From: UBA1858 sp963976865
GTDB taxonomy: Bacteria; Pseudomonadota; Gammaproteobacteria; UBA4575
NCBI GenBank assembly: GCA_963976865.1
Contig: CAXBLY010000001.1
Span: 558,001-622,000, forward strand
Length of the DNA stretch: 64,000 nt
Direction: 5' to 3'
The translations under genes were made by a program, and so were the position numbers. The first letter of the stretch is position 1, and every line of letters begins with the position of its first letter. The notes under the pieces were generated by a model. It did no database searches. It saw only the letters and a program-made list of their open reading frames with translations, and had not been told where the DNA came from. Positions 1 to 9,521 of this stretch are shown piece after piece.

Positions 1-249
1 GCCGACAGGTATCTGCAGGCAGACAGTGCTGATATTGCTGGAAACTGGCAGGATGTAGTGACTGTGAGAGTCAACCTGCTGTTTGCCAGTGAAGACGGTC
101 TTCGTGATGCCGGTGATTATGATGAAAAAACGTATGTGGTTGGCAATACAAATATTGCAGTCGAAGGAACGCCTGGTGGTCCTACCCATGCGCGGGATAA
201 ACGAAAACGTTATGTATCGTCAATGACAGTCAGTATTCGAAATATCTAA
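1..249 (+). CDS. pilW: Type IV pilus minor pilin PilW, C-terminal end (5' truncated by window)
   Basis: The reading frame is open from the first base and stops with TAA at 247-249, so only the last 82 residues are visible and the start lies outside the window. The visible part (VVTVRVNLLFASEDGL..., then ...RYVSSMTVSIRNI) fits the C-terminal beta-sheet region of PilW-type minor pilins, where a 'vRV.LL.RS' strand and a terminal strand are common. Its place directly before pilX and pilY1 supports this. In this family PilW is part of the minor-pilin complex that primes pilus assembly in the inner membrane. The stop overlaps the pilX start (TAATG), so the two are translationally coupled. The name rests mostly on gene order. 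Confidence 0.75.
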   Translation, partial: ADRYLQADSADIAGNWQDVVTVRVNLLFASEDGLRDAGDYDEKTYVVGNTNIAVEGTPGGPTHARDKRKRYVSSMTVSIRNI

Positions 250-800
250 TGGAAAGAAACATTCATATCATTAAACAAAAAGGTGTGGTGTTGATCATAG
301 GTTTAATTATGCTGACCGTGATGACCTTGCTTGCCGTTTCCAGTATGCAGTCATCGGGTTTGCAGGCGCTAATGTCAAATAACACAAAAGATAAAATGAC
401 CGCATTTGAAGCGGCTGAGTCAGCCATCAGGGCCGCGGAAGCCTATCTGGATGCGCAGGGTGTACTGAATATTGGTGCTTTTGATGATGATGAATCAGAT
501 GGTTTGCTGGCTAATTTATACGATGAGGCCTGGAATGAAGCATCAATTGACTGGACAGGCAGCAATAGCGATGCAGTCGAGGTTGATGTAATGGGAGGCG
601 TTGCGACACCGCCGCGCTATGTTATTCAACATATTGGTCCGGTAGTTCCTGATCTGAATCGACAGCTAAATGTGGATAATTCATACGGCGCAGGTAATAC
701 AGAATCTGTGGTTGAAATGTTTAAAATTACCGCACGCGGGACAGGTGGATCCGACAATACTGTGGTTGTACTTGAATCTATGTATGGGGTCTCCAATTAA
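249..800 (+). CDS. pilX: Type IV pilus minor pilin PilX
   Basis: A 183-residue protein with the PilX N-terminal pattern: a short basic leader (MERNIHIIKQKG), then a hydrophobic helix (VVLIIGLIMLTVMTLLAVSS, about residues 13-32), and the MQ..LqalMSnN..d...AF.AAESAIRAAE block at about residues 33-65 that marks PilX proteins. The prepilin peptidase would cut after the glycine at residue 12; the usual Glu at mature +5 is not obvious, as in many PilX proteins. PilX-type minor pilins belong to the initiation complex with PilV, PilW, PilE and PilY1. The ATG overlaps the pilW stop by one base. The downstream pilY1 start follows 19 bases after the stop, or overlaps it if the alternative start at 784 is used. 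Confidence 0.88.
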   Translation: MERNIHIIKQKGVVLIIGLIMLTVMTLLAVSSMQSSGLQALMSNNTKDKMTAFEAAESAIRAAEAYLDAQGVLNIGAFDDDESDGLLANLYDEAWNEASIDWTGSNSDAVEVDVMGGVATPPRYVIQHIGPVVPDLNRQLNVDNSYGAGNTESVVEMFKITARGTGGSDNTVVVLESMYGVSN

Positions 801-819
801 CATAATCAAAAAAATAACG

Positions 820-3800
820 ATGCTGTCGGAAAGTTCAAAATGGCATGCAGGTCTTAATGCTGCGTTAGTGTCTATGGCAGTGACATCACTCTCTTATGCA
901 GCGCCGTTGGATATCTCCAGAACCCCACTGGAGTTAACCCCCACTGTTTCTGCAAATGTCATGATTCTAATGGATGACACTGGCAGCATGGATTTTGAAG
1001 TAATGACAGCCGACGCGCTGAGTTCAGGACTGTTTTTTGGCCCAGACCCGGACGGAACTAACTTTGGTTCATCTGACATGACGTTACAGATCAAACAGAG
1101 GGCAGGGTGTGAATTAAAAGCCGCCGCGTTTGGTGGCTATGCCTATGGAATGGCTGCTGAAACAAATCAGTATCAGGATTCAAATAATTGTTATGTAGCC
1201 GATACAGATGCCTGGCGCTTTCGCTGTGCATCCTTTAACAAGCTCTATTATGATCCTGGTGTCATGTACAACCCCTGGGCTGGTTTTAGAAGTGATGGTT
1301 CAGTTTTTAGTGATGCACCTGTAACAGCGGCACCACTTGATCCTTATTTGGCAAACTCGGCCACAATAGACTTCACCCAGGCTCCGACGGCTGACACTGG
1401 AATTAACGAGTTTAAATACTACACTTGTAGCCGAGATGAGAATGGTAATTTCAGAATGGACTCGGAAGTAGTCGTAAATAGTGCATCACCTGAATTACAG
1501 AATTTCGCCAACTGGTTTTCATATCACCGCAGTCGGCACCTTCGTGTTAAAGCGATATTAGGTGAATATATATTTAATGAGAACAATGCACGCGTAGGCC
1601 TGGTTCATGTTAACAGTGCCAGTAACCTGGAAGCGGAAGAACTCAATGTTAATGCAGTAGAAGGTGCTAAAAGTGACTTGTTAACAGCACTTTATTCTTC
1701 AAGTCCACAAGCAACGGCGTCTATTGCTGGTGAAGAATCCCCAATAGCAGATCGATATCAGCAAACCAGACATTATTTGGCCTGTGAAAACAGTAATGTT
1801 TTCCCGGGGAATCCTGATTGCCCGGTAGAGTCCGTGCCGTTAGCTGCAAGGACATGCCAGGCAAATCATATTATTTTGGCCAGCGATGGATTCTATGACC
1901 GAATCAATCTGCCAAACCCTGATGACATGGATAGTGATAATTCATCAGAATTTGACGGTCCACCATTTGCAGATAACATTGATGATACTTTCGCGGATCT
2001 GGCGATCTCATTTTATGAGGATGACTTGCATGATGATGTGCAAGATAAAGTAGTCCCGGAAGCCATCGATATCAATTATGCAGACCTGGATGAAAATGAC
2101 AGATTGCATCAGCATATAAAGACACATGTAATCACATTTCCGGCACCGTTAAAATCAACGGTAGCTGCTACACCTCCATGGGTAAATAACCCAACACGGT
2201 CTGATCTGGGACTACTCCAGGATCTGGTGCATGCAGCATTCAATGCGCGCGGGAGATATATCGATGCGGCAGAGCAAATAGTCAGCACTTCTGCCAATGA
2301 ATTATCGCAAGCAGTGGCTATTAACCTGGGTTCAACGACTCCTGTTGCCATAAACACCCAGGCGACCAGTTCGAATTTAATTTTATACAGAACATTCTAT
2401 GACTCATTTAGCAACTCAGGGGACCTGGTTGCACAAGAGATAACAGTCAACAGTAATAGCACACTCAATGTAGACACTGATGCCGAGCCAACATTTCTAT
2501 GGAGTGCAGCCAAACAGCTGGACACACTGGTTGATGACAATGGTGCGAGTCACGCACAAAGAACCATCTTTACATTTTCTAATGACACTAATGATGGCAT
2601 TGACTTTGAATTTAATGATCTTGACTCACCTCAACAGACAGCACTGAATAATCCTGTGCCGGCACGGGCAGTACCCTTGCCAATAGGTGATGAGCGACTC
2701 AAATATCTGCGCGGACTGACGCAAAGAGAAGGAACCAGTTTTATCGACGGGCAGTTTCGCATAAGACCCGAAACAGACAGTACGGGAGGTGGAATAGTCC
2801 ACCATGCCAAACTGGGAACGATTGCCAATGCAGCACCTGTATTTGTCGGGCAGCCACAGGCAGTTGGCAGATTTGGCGGAGCATGGCCAAGTACACAGGG
2901 CGATACATACTTTGATTTTCAGACACAACAGGTGGGTCGCGATCCATCCGTACTGGTAGCTGCCAATGACGGCATGTTTCATGTCTTTAATGCAGAAAAT
3001 GGCAATGAACGATTTGCTTATGTACCAAGCTTTGTGTTTGAAAACCTGTCCAGGCTCACCGATCCGAATTACAAGCATCAGTTCTTTGTGGATTCAACTC
3101 CCAGTGTTGAAGATGCCTACATCAGGGCTGATGGTGCATCAGGGCCAAGCTGGAATACGGTCGTGATTGGTGGATTAGGTGCAGGAGGGCGTGGTTACTA
3201 TGCATTAAATATTACCGACACAGGCCCTGAAGGGAATCCGGAAAATCAGGTCATGTGGGAGTTTGGTCCTGAGGATGATCCTGATTCAGGTGGCGATGTA
3301 AATAATAGTGATCTGGGATTCTCTTTCGCGCGCCCACTGATTGCCATGAGTAATGCCCCTGATGGCGCAAACAGGAAATGGGTCGCTGTATTTGGCAACG
3401 GATACAACAGTACAAGCACAGAGGGTGACGCCGTCATTTATATGCTGTTTATAGATGAAGGCATCGACGGTATCTGGAGTGCCAGTGACCTGGTAAAAAT
3501 CAATACAGGCATTGGTGGTGATGGCACACCGAACGGCATAGGGGATGTCAGGGCAATTGATCTCGATGGTAATGGCACGATTGATCGGCTTTATGCTGGT
3601 GATCTGCGTGGCAACCTGCACGTGGTCAATATACAAAGTAATAATCCAAATGACTGGAGGTCGCCAGGTAATCGATTTATTCTGCTCAAGGCAACTGCGC
3701 CAAACGGAGATGTTCAGCCTATAACAACAAGACCTATCGTGGTTGAGAACGATGCGCGTGATGGCGTCATCGTGGTTGTCACTACCGGAAGTTACTTTAC

Positions 3801-4437
3801 CGAGAGTGATGCAACCGATGAAGGAATTCAGTCCATATATGGTGTATTTGATGAATCAGCAGCTGGGAACAATATTGGCTCAGAAGTGAGCATTAGCAAT
3901 ATGATAGAACAAACGCTGAGAAATAATCTGTTTGTCGATGCCGGTGCAGGAATTAATATTGAAGTAAGAACGATTACAGATAATCCTATAAGTTCGAGTA
4001 ACCAGGGCTGGTATATAGATTTTGAGGTAAGAAATCAGTTGGGTGTTATTGAATTCCCGGGCGAAAAAGCTGTTCGCGCATTACAGTTACGAAATGATGT
4101 GTTATTTGTGAATACAATTATACCTCAGCCGTTAAGTTGTGACCCGGCCCCCGGTGGGTTTTCATTAGCGCTGGACCCACAGACCGGTGCGGCAGGCCAG
4201 GAAGTTATTTTTGATATCAATGCTGATAATGTGTTTGATTCCAGCGATAAAATAAATGTAGCGGGTGACCTAAAAGTAATTGTCGGTACACGATTTAAGT
4301 CAACACCAGCAGACTCTACATTTTTTGGTGATTATCGTATTACCCAACTGGCCGATACAGATATTCATGCGATTCGCACTAATACAGCTAAAACAGAATT
4401 AGCTGGTAGACAGGCATGGAGAGAGGTGGAGTTCTAA
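820..4437 (+). CDS. pilY1: Type IV pilus adhesin / biogenesis factor PilY1
   Basis: A 1205-residue protein from the chosen ATG at 820, which gives a good signal peptide (hydrophobic AALVSMAVTSLSYA, cleavage near residue 27). ATG 784 is an alternative; the frame is open further upstream but that part overlaps pilX. The N-terminal half resembles a von Willebrand A fold with a MIDAS-like DDTGSMD at residues 52-58. The C-terminal half is the PilC/PilY1 beta-propeller, with the calcium-binding loop DLDGNGTID at residues 914-922. A second DxNxDxxxD loop (DINADNVFD) lies at 1132-1140. PilY1 sits at the pilus tip, supports extension and mediates adhesion and surface sensing. It is coupled by TAATG to the next gene. 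Length and gene order match the family. Confidence 0.92.
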   Translation: MLSESSKWHAGLNAALVSMAVTSLSYAAPLDISRTPLELTPTVSANVMILMDDTGSMDFEVMTADALSSGLFFGPDPDGTNFGSSDMTLQIKQRAGCELKAAAFGGYAYGMAAETNQYQDSNNCYVADTDAWRFRCASFNKLYYDPGVMYNPWAGFRSDGSVFSDAPVTAAPLDPYLANSATIDFTQAPTADTGINEFKYYTCSRDENGNFRMDSEVVVNSASPELQNFANWFSYHRSRHLRVKAILGEYIFNENNARVGLVHVNSASNLEAEELNVNAVEGAKSDLLTALYSSSPQATASIAGEESPIADRYQQTRHYLACENSNVFPGNPDCPVESVPLAARTCQANHIILASDGFYDRINLPNPDDMDSDNSSEFDGPPFADNIDDTFADLAISFYEDDLHDDVQDKVVPEAIDINYADLDENDRLHQHIKTHVITFPAPLKSTVAATPPWVNNPTRSDLGLLQDLVHAAFNARGRYIDAAEQIVSTSANELSQAVAINLGSTTPVAINTQATSSNLILYRTFYDSFSNSGDLVAQEITVNSNSTLNVDTDAEPTFLWSAAKQLDTLVDDNGASHAQRTIFTFSNDTNDGIDFEFNDLDSPQQTALNNPVPARAVPLPIGDERLKYLRGLTQREGTSFIDGQFRIRPETDSTGGGIVHHAKLGTIANAAPVFVGQPQAVGRFGGAWPSTQGDTYFDFQTQQVGRDPSVLVAANDGMFHVFNAENGNERFAYVPSFVFENLSRLTDPNYKHQFFVDSTPSVEDAYIRADGASGPSWNTVVIGGLGAGGRGYYALNITDTGPEGNPENQVMWEFGPEDDPDSGGDVNNSDLGFSFARPLIAMSNAPDGANRKWVAVFGNGYNSTSTEGDAVIYMLFIDEGIDGIWSASDLVKINTGIGGDGTPNGIGDVRAIDLDGNGTIDRLYAGDLRGNLHVVNIQSNNPNDWRSPGNRFILLKATAPNGDVQPITTRPIVVENDARDGVIVVVTTGSYFTESDATDEGIQSIYGVFDESAAGNNIGSEVSISNMIEQTLRNNLFVDAGAGINIEVRTITDNPISSSNQGWYIDFEVRNQLGVIEFPGEKAVRALQLRNDVLFVNTIIPQPLSCDPAPGGFSLALDPQTGAAGQEVIFDINADNVFDSSDKINVAGDLKVIVGTRFKSTPADSTFFGDYRITQLADTDIHAIRTNTAKTELAGRQAWREVEF

Positions 4438-4814
4438 TGGTCAGAGTTATAATGCTAACAGCACTGATAGGACTTGCATCGCAATTATATGCATCGGAGT
4501 GCGACATAAGCGCTGTCAACTTTCCAAATAGTAATTGTAGTTTTAGTCCTCCCTTTGAAGCACAACGTCTTAAGTTCGGCCATCTGGATTTTGTCTTTAA
4601 TTCTGGCAATTCAATAGTCATAGGTGCAGCACGATTTGAGTTGGCGGGCAATGTGGATATATTTGATGCTGCTGATCCAGACTGTGATTATGACGACGAT
4701 GAATTAGAATTTAATGATATAGGGCAGGAAATTGCATTCACCGTCAGCGAAACAGATTCAAGAGAAATAACGCAGCTATGGCTGTTAAACTGTACTGTAG
4801 AGACAGTCAGGTAA
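4437..4814 (+). CDS. Small secreted protein in the pilY2 position
   Basis: A 125-residue protein. I chose the ATG at 4437 because it overlaps the pilY1 stop (TAATG) and has a strong Shine-Dalgarno stretch GAGAGGTGGAG at 4421-4431; an earlier in-frame ATG at 4416 would lie inside pilY1. Residues 1-18 form a signal peptide (MVRVIMLTALIGLASQLYA) followed by a mature part with several cysteines (ECDIS, NCSFS, PDCDYDDDE, NCTVE) and an acidic loop. I do not recognise the family. In Pseudomonas a small gene, pilY2, lies between pilY1 and pilE, so by position this could be its counterpart, but I see no sequence basis for that name. An accessory role in pilus biogenesis is inferred from the operon. 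Confidence 0.7.
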   Translation: MVRVIMLTALIGLASQLYASECDISAVNFPNSNCSFSPPFEAQRLKFGHLDFVFNSGNSIVIGAARFELAGNVDIFDAADPDCDYDDDELEFNDIGQEIAFTVSETDSREITQLWLLNCTVETVR

Positions 4815-4815
4815 A

Positions 4816-5232
4816 GTGAATAAATTCTGTCACGGCTTTACTCTGGTTGAGGTGCTTATCGTGGTTGCCATTGTCGCGATACTGGCATCGATCGCTTATC
4901 CCTCTTATCAAAATCATGTCACAAGAACACGCTATGCTGATGCAAAAGTAAAACTGTTGGAAATCATGAATCAGCAGAGAAAATATTTTACAAACAATAA
5001 TACCTATACGACCAGTCTGACGACAGATTTGGGATATCCGGATGCAGGAAGTGGTGCAGTGCTGACTGACGGTAATATGTATTTAATCACGGCAGACACA
5101 TGTGGAAACCCTGCAGAACCAATTACAGATTGTGTTGCATTGACTGCCACAGCAAATTTTTCAGGAAGCCTGGGAGTGTTAACCTATAATTCGAGAAATG
5201 TAAGGGGCGGCCCAACAGGTGCGTGGAAATAA
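4816..5232 (+). CDS. pilE: Type IV minor pilin PilE
   Basis: A 138-residue type IV pilin-like protein. The class III leader MNKFCHG is followed by the prepilin peptidase site G/FTLVE, with the conserved Glu at mature position 5, and the hydrophobic helix VLIVVAIVAILASIAYPSYQ. The motif YADAKVKLLEIMNQQRKYFTNNNTYT is typical of PilE-type minor pilins, and two late cysteines (DTCGN, TDCVA) can close the C-terminal disulfide loop. The start is GTG, one base after the preceding stop, so it probably depends on coupled translation; AGG at 4809-4811 is a weak ribosome-binding site. It is the last gene of the minor pilin run and ends three bases from the convergent ispH stop. Confidence 0.9.
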   Translation: MNKFCHGFTLVEVLIVVAIVAILASIAYPSYQNHVTRTRYADAKVKLLEIMNQQRKYFTNNNTYTTSLTTDLGYPDAGSGAVLTDGNMYLITADTCGNPAEPITDCVALTATANFSGSLGVLTYNSRNVRGGPTGAWK

Positions 5233-5235
5233 TAA

Positions 5236-6186
5236 TTAAGCGTTGGTTCTGAGTGCTTTTGGGACAGCGAATGTAATATTTTCTTCAACACCTTCTATTT
5301 CGATGACACTTGCGCTGGTTGAAGAGGCGAGTTTATCTACCACCTGTCTTACCAGAATTTCTGGCGCAGATGCACCGGCAGTCACGCCAATACTGATTTT
5401 ACCGTTTAACCATGAATCCGATATTTGATTGGCATCATCTATCAGATAAGATTCGATGCCGTTCTTTTCGGCAATTTCTCGCAGACGATTTGAATTAGAA
5501 CTGGTCACCGAGCCTATTACCAGTAACAGGTCACAGTCGTGAACCAGGCTTTTGACTGCATCTTGCCGGTTTTGAGTGGCATAACAAATATCATCCCGTT
5601 TTGGCGACTGAATATTTGGAAAACGTGCCTGTAATCGCTCGATAATTTCTTTGGTATCGTCCACTGATAATGTGGTCTGGGTGACATATGAAATATCGTC
5701 GGGTTTGTCGACAATTACCTTGTCTACATCATCAGGTGATTCAACAAGAAAAATTTTACCTCCGTACTCACCAGTATACTGACCCATCGTGCCTTCGACT
5801 TCAGGGTGTCCCTTGTGCCCGATTAAAATGGTATCTCTGCCATTTTTGCAGTTACGCACGACTTCAATGTGGACCTTGGTGACTAAAGGGCAGGTTGCAT
5901 CAAATACCGTGAGTTTTCGTCTGTCAGCTTCTTTGCGCACCGCTTTGGAAACGCCGTGAGCACTAAAGATAACCGTGGACTGATCGGGTACCTGGTCTAA
6001 CTCGTCAACGAATACAGCGCCTTTTTCACGCAGTGTATCTACAACAAAACGGTTATGAACGACTTCATGGCGCACATAGATGGGCGCGCCGAATTGCTCT
6101 AAAGCACGTTCGACTATTTCAATTGCCCTGTCTACACCCGCGCAAAAACCTCTCGGGTTGGCCAGTTTAATCTGTATGGGAATCAT
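5236..6186 (-). CDS. ispH: 4-hydroxy-3-methylbut-2-enyl diphosphate reductase IspH
   Basis: A 316-residue protein with the start placed at the ATG at 6186 (MIPIQIKLANPRGFCAGVDRAI), the family's normal N-terminus; a longer frame to 6234 lies wholly in lspA. IspH is the 4Fe-4S enzyme that makes IPP and DMAPP in the last step of the methylerythritol phosphate pathway. The three cluster cysteines are visible in GFCAGV, DATCPLV and DICYATQ, with the substrate-binding FSAHGVS and GHKGHPEVEGTMGQ motifs. The start overlaps the lspA end by 20 bases. It is the last gene of murJ-ribF-ileS-lspA-ispH; the fkpB gene often found between lspA and ispH is absent. Confidence 0.96.
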   Translation of the reverse strand: MIPIQIKLANPRGFCAGVDRAIEIVERALEQFGAPIYVRHEVVHNRFVVDTLREKGAVFVDELDQVPDQSTVIFSAHGVSKAVRKEADRRKLTVFDATCPLVTKVHIEVVRNCKNGRDTILIGHKGHPEVEGTMGQYTGEYGGKIFLVESPDDVDKVIVDKPDDISYVTQTTLSVDDTKEIIERLQARFPNIQSPKRDDICYATQNRQDAVKSLVHDCDLLLVIGSVTSSNSNRLREIAEKNGIESYLIDDANQISDSWLNGKISIGVTAGASAPEILVRQVVDKLASSTSASVIEIEGVEENITFAVPKALRTNA

Positions 6187-6688
6187 GAGTGGAATCGTTT
6201 TTAAATATTTGCATAACCATAAGACATGCACCAAGTGTAATCAAAATATCAGCAACGTTAAACGTTGGCCAGTGGCATCCGCTATTAGGCAGGTAGTAGA
6301 AGAAATAAATACATTCATCAGAGCTATAATAAAAATCTATAAAGTCAGTAACTTTGCCATAAATAGCGCGGTCAATTAAGTTGCCTAATGCGCCACTGAG
6401 AATAAAACACAGACTGGTGCCGAGTAATTTTTCAGTGCTGGAAAGTTTGCGTAGCCAATTCAGTATATATACGCATACTACACTTGCAAGGCCGACGAAG
6501 AACCAGCGTTGCCAGCCACCCGCTTCGCTCAGAAAACTGAATGCAGCACCTTCATTATAAACAAGCATCCAGTTAAACATTGGCATGGCAGGTACTGGCT
6601 GTGCGAACTCAAGTGTCGATTCAGCAAAGCGTTTTGTAATTTGATCGAGAACGGTTAAGACGATAACCAGAATTGTCCAGTTACGCAT
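6167..6688 (-). CDS. lspA: Lipoprotein signal peptidase LspA
   Basis: A 173-residue polytopic membrane aspartic protease that removes signal peptides from diacylglyceryl-modified prolipoproteins. Four membrane segments are visible. The catalytic aspartates are in GNLIDRAIYGKVTDFIDFY (D115) and FNVADI (D147), and the conserved YNEGAAFSFL loop is at residues 44-53. The loop between the two catalytic motifs (YSSDECIYFFYYLPNSGCHW) is several residues longer than usual, with two cysteines; this is odd but leaves the core intact. Its ATG overlaps the ileS stop by eight bases, as in many gammaproteobacteria. Confidence 0.95.
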   Translation of the reverse strand: MRNWTILVIVLTVLDQITKRFAESTLEFAQPVPAMPMFNWMLVYNEGAAFSFLSEAGGWQRWFFVGLASVVCVYILNWLRKLSSTEKLLGTSLCFILSGALGNLIDRAIYGKVTDFIDFYYSSDECIYFFYYLPNSGCHWPTFNVADILITLGACLMVMQIFKNDSTHDSHTD

Positions 6689-9515
6689 ACTTTCTGACTT
6701 CGCCCTTGCCGTCTACATTGTCAACGCAACGCGCGCAGAGATGTGGATGATCCTGACTACTGCCAACATCTTCACGCAGATGCCAGCAACGCACACATTT
6801 ATTATTGCTGGACTTGTGTATGGATATTTTTATTTTGTCGCCATTCGCCAGGGCTGATTCCTGTAGCTCATTTGGACTGTTTTCATAAGGCTCAAGTCTG
6901 GCAGAAGATGTAATCAGTACAAAGCGAAGTTCATCTTCCAGCAAAGATAAAGCCTTATAGGTTGTGCCTTCACAGTAAATAGTAGCGTCTGCATCCAGGC
7001 CTGAACCAATGTTGCCTTTCTCTCTGTGTGCCTCCAGCGTTTTCAAGGTCACCTGACGTACATCAAATATCAAATTCCAGGTGTCATTATTTAAGGCCTG
7101 ATTTTCATCCATCTCTGCCAAATCCTCATACCAGGTTTTAGTAAAGATAGTTGTTTCGTTATTCTCAGGGATATGAGAGAAGGCTTCTTCGGCTGTAAAA
7201 TTTAATATGGGCGCTAATAAGCGTAATAATGACTGTGAAATATGATAGGCAGCAGTCTGGGCAGATCTGCGAGCAAGGCTGTCTGTCTGCGTTGTATAAA
7301 CCCGGTCCTTGATAATATCCAGATACAGGCTGCCTAAATCCAGGCTGCAAAAATTGTGTAGTGTTTGATATAACTGATGGAATTCGTATTTATCATAATG
7401 CCGAATTGCCTGTTTCTGCAATGTGGCTGTTTTATTCACGATCCATTGATCGAGTGCGATCATTTCATTTGCTGCGACCAAATCTCTGGCAGGATCAAAG
7501 CCATTTAAATTCGAGAGTAAGTAACGGACTGTATTACGCATTCTTCTGTAAGAATCGGCTGTCCGTTTGAGAATTTCATCAGAGACATTCATTTCACTGC
7601 TGAAATCGCTGGAGGCTACCCATAAGCGCAGAATATCTGCACCAAGCGATTTGAATATTTTCTGAGGCGCAATGACATTACCTAATGACTTAGACATTTT
7701 TCGACCGCTGGCATCAACAGTAAAACCATGTGTCAGTACTGTTTTATAGGGAGCACAGTCATTGATGGCAATACTGGTCTTTAGCGAAGACTGAAACCAG
7801 CCGCGATGCTGGTCCGAGCCTTCAAGGTACAGGTCGGCAGGGAAATCAAGCTGTTGCTGACGCTGAAGTACAGATTCATGTGTGACACCTGAATCAAACC
7901 AGACATCAAGCGTATCTGAAACTTTAGTGTAATTTGCAGCTTCTTCGCCAAGCAGTTCAGAAGGTTCCAGATCAAACCATGCCTGTATACCTTCTTTTTC
8001 AATACGCTGGGCAACTTTCTCTATAAGTGAAACTGTATCTGGATGTAGTTCCTGCGTTTCCGAGTGGACAAATAATGTAATAGGGACACCCCAGGTGCGT
8101 TGACGGGAAACGCACCAGTCCGGGCTATTGCCGAGCATGCTGACAATTCTGGCTTTACCCCAGTCGGGTAACCATTGAACGTTTTCTACTTCTTCGAGAG
8201 AACGCTTAAGCAGGTTGTTTTTATTCATGCTGATAAACCACTGTGGCGTCGCCCTGAAAATCAAAGGGGTTTTAGTACGCCAGCAATGGGGAAAGCTGTG
8301 AGTGATTTGATGCTGGTGAACAAGTCTGGAATTTTCTATTAACTTTTCTATCACAGGCAGATCGACTTTATGAACATGCTGGCCTGCAAATAGTTCAACA
8401 TTATCTCGATAGATACCGTTATCGTTAACGATATTAATTGTGCCCAGCTGGTATTTTTTGCCTACAACAAAATCGTCTGCACCGTGGTCAGGCGCTGTGT
8501 GTACGGCACCCGTTCCCGCGTCTGTAGTGACGTGTTCACCCAGAATAATAGGCACCTGTTTATCGTAAAAAGGGTGCTGCAATAGCATATGTTCAAGGTC
8601 CTGTCCGAGACAGGTACCGATGACACGATGACTTTCAAATGAATAACGCTGCAAACAGGCTTCAGTTAAATCCGAGGCCAGCAGTAAATATTCGTTAACA
8701 TTATCATGAGATACTTCGACGAGTGAGTACTCAAACTCAGGATGTACGCTGACGGCCTGGTTGGCGGGCAGTGTCCACGGAGTGGTTGTCCAGATAACAA
8801 TGTGAGCGATTAAGTCCTCAGCGGCATCGGTAAACAGTTTTTTAAAAGCTTTCTGGTCTACAGGGGTGAATTTAACGTCAATGGCATAAGAAGTTTTATC
8901 TTTATATTCAACTTCAGCTTCTGCCAATGCGGAACCACTGGCTACACTCCAGTAAACAGGTTTGAAGCCTTTCTCTAAATGTCCATTCTCTATGATTTTC
9001 CCAAGTGCCCTTACGATGTCGGCTTCTACCTGGAAGTTCATTGTAAGGTAAGGGTTTTCCCAGTCTGCAAAAACACCCAGGCGAATAAAATCCTCACGTT
9101 GGCGATCAACCTGTTTCTGCGCATATTCGCGGCAGGCCAGACGGAAGTCTTTTTCAGAAATTTTATGGCCAGGTTTACCCTTCTTCTTTTCAACCATGAC
9201 CTCGATAGGCAAGCCATGGCAGTCCCAGCCAGGAACGAAGGGAACATCGTAGCCACTGAGAGTTTTACTTTTAACAATTATGTCTTTAAGAATTTTATTC
9301 ACCGCATGGCCAATGTGAATGTCTCCATTTGCATAGGGAGGGCCATCATGAAGGGTGAATTTATTTTCCCTTTCAGCGCATACTTCCCGAATGTGCTGAT
9401 AAATTTTAAGCTCTTGCCAGCGTTTTAATATTTCTGGCTCGCGTTGTGCCAGGTTTCCTTTCATTGGAAAGCTGGTATTTGGCAAGTTGAGAGTGTGCTT
9501 GTAATCTTGACTCAC
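6681..9515 (-). CDS. ileS: Isoleucyl-tRNA synthetase
   Basis: A 944-residue class I aminoacyl-tRNA synthetase of the usual bacterial length. It shows the HIGH motif (PPYANGDIHIGH, residues 59-70), the editing-domain motif (IIWTTTPWTLPANQ), the KMSKS loop (GRKMSKSLGNV, about residue 603), WFDSG and the C-terminal zinc finger (CVRCWHLRED...CARC). It charges tRNA-Ile and edits valine. The start is GTG with an AAGGA sequence about eleven bases upstream. It lies between ribF (gap of six bases) and lspA (overlap of eight), in a classical co-transcribed cluster. Confidence 0.98.
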   Translation of the reverse strand: MSQDYKHTLNLPNTSFPMKGNLAQREPEILKRWQELKIYQHIREVCAERENKFTLHDGPPYANGDIHIGHAVNKILKDIIVKSKTLSGYDVPFVPGWDCHGLPIEVMVEKKKGKPGHKISEKDFRLACREYAQKQVDRQREDFIRLGVFADWENPYLTMNFQVEADIVRALGKIIENGHLEKGFKPVYWSVASGSALAEAEVEYKDKTSYAIDVKFTPVDQKAFKKLFTDAAEDLIAHIVIWTTTPWTLPANQAVSVHPEFEYSLVEVSHDNVNEYLLLASDLTEACLQRYSFESHRVIGTCLGQDLEHMLLQHPFYDKQVPIILGEHVTTDAGTGAVHTAPDHGADDFVVGKKYQLGTINIVNDNGIYRDNVELFAGQHVHKVDLPVIEKLIENSRLVHQHQITHSFPHCWRTKTPLIFRATPQWFISMNKNNLLKRSLEEVENVQWLPDWGKARIVSMLGNSPDWCVSRQRTWGVPITLFVHSETQELHPDTVSLIEKVAQRIEKEGIQAWFDLEPSELLGEEAANYTKVSDTLDVWFDSGVTHESVLQRQQQLDFPADLYLEGSDQHRGWFQSSLKTSIAINDCAPYKTVLTHGFTVDASGRKMSKSLGNVIAPQKIFKSLGADILRLWVASSDFSSEMNVSDEILKRTADSYRRMRNTVRYLLSNLNGFDPARDLVAANEMIALDQWIVNKTATLQKQAIRHYDKYEFHQLYQTLHNFCSLDLGSLYLDIIKDRVYTTQTDSLARRSAQTAAYHISQSLLRLLAPILNFTAEEAFSHIPENNETTIFTKTWYEDLAEMDENQALNNDTWNLIFDVRQVTLKTLEAHREKGNIGSGLDADATIYCEGTTYKALSLLEDELRFVLITSSARLEPYENSPNELQESALANGDKIKISIHKSSNNKCVRCWHLREDVGSSQDHPHLCARCVDNVDGKGEVRKYA

Positions 9516-9521
9516 AGAGTG

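Noticed and set aside
2626..3078. A 150-residue minus-strand frame inside pilY1
   Set aside because: It is fully antisense to a conserved gene and shows no motif; chance open frames are expected in long genes.
8979..9428. A 149-residue plus-strand frame opposite ileS
   Set aside because: It is the antisense of the conserved HIGH-motif region and has no independent support.
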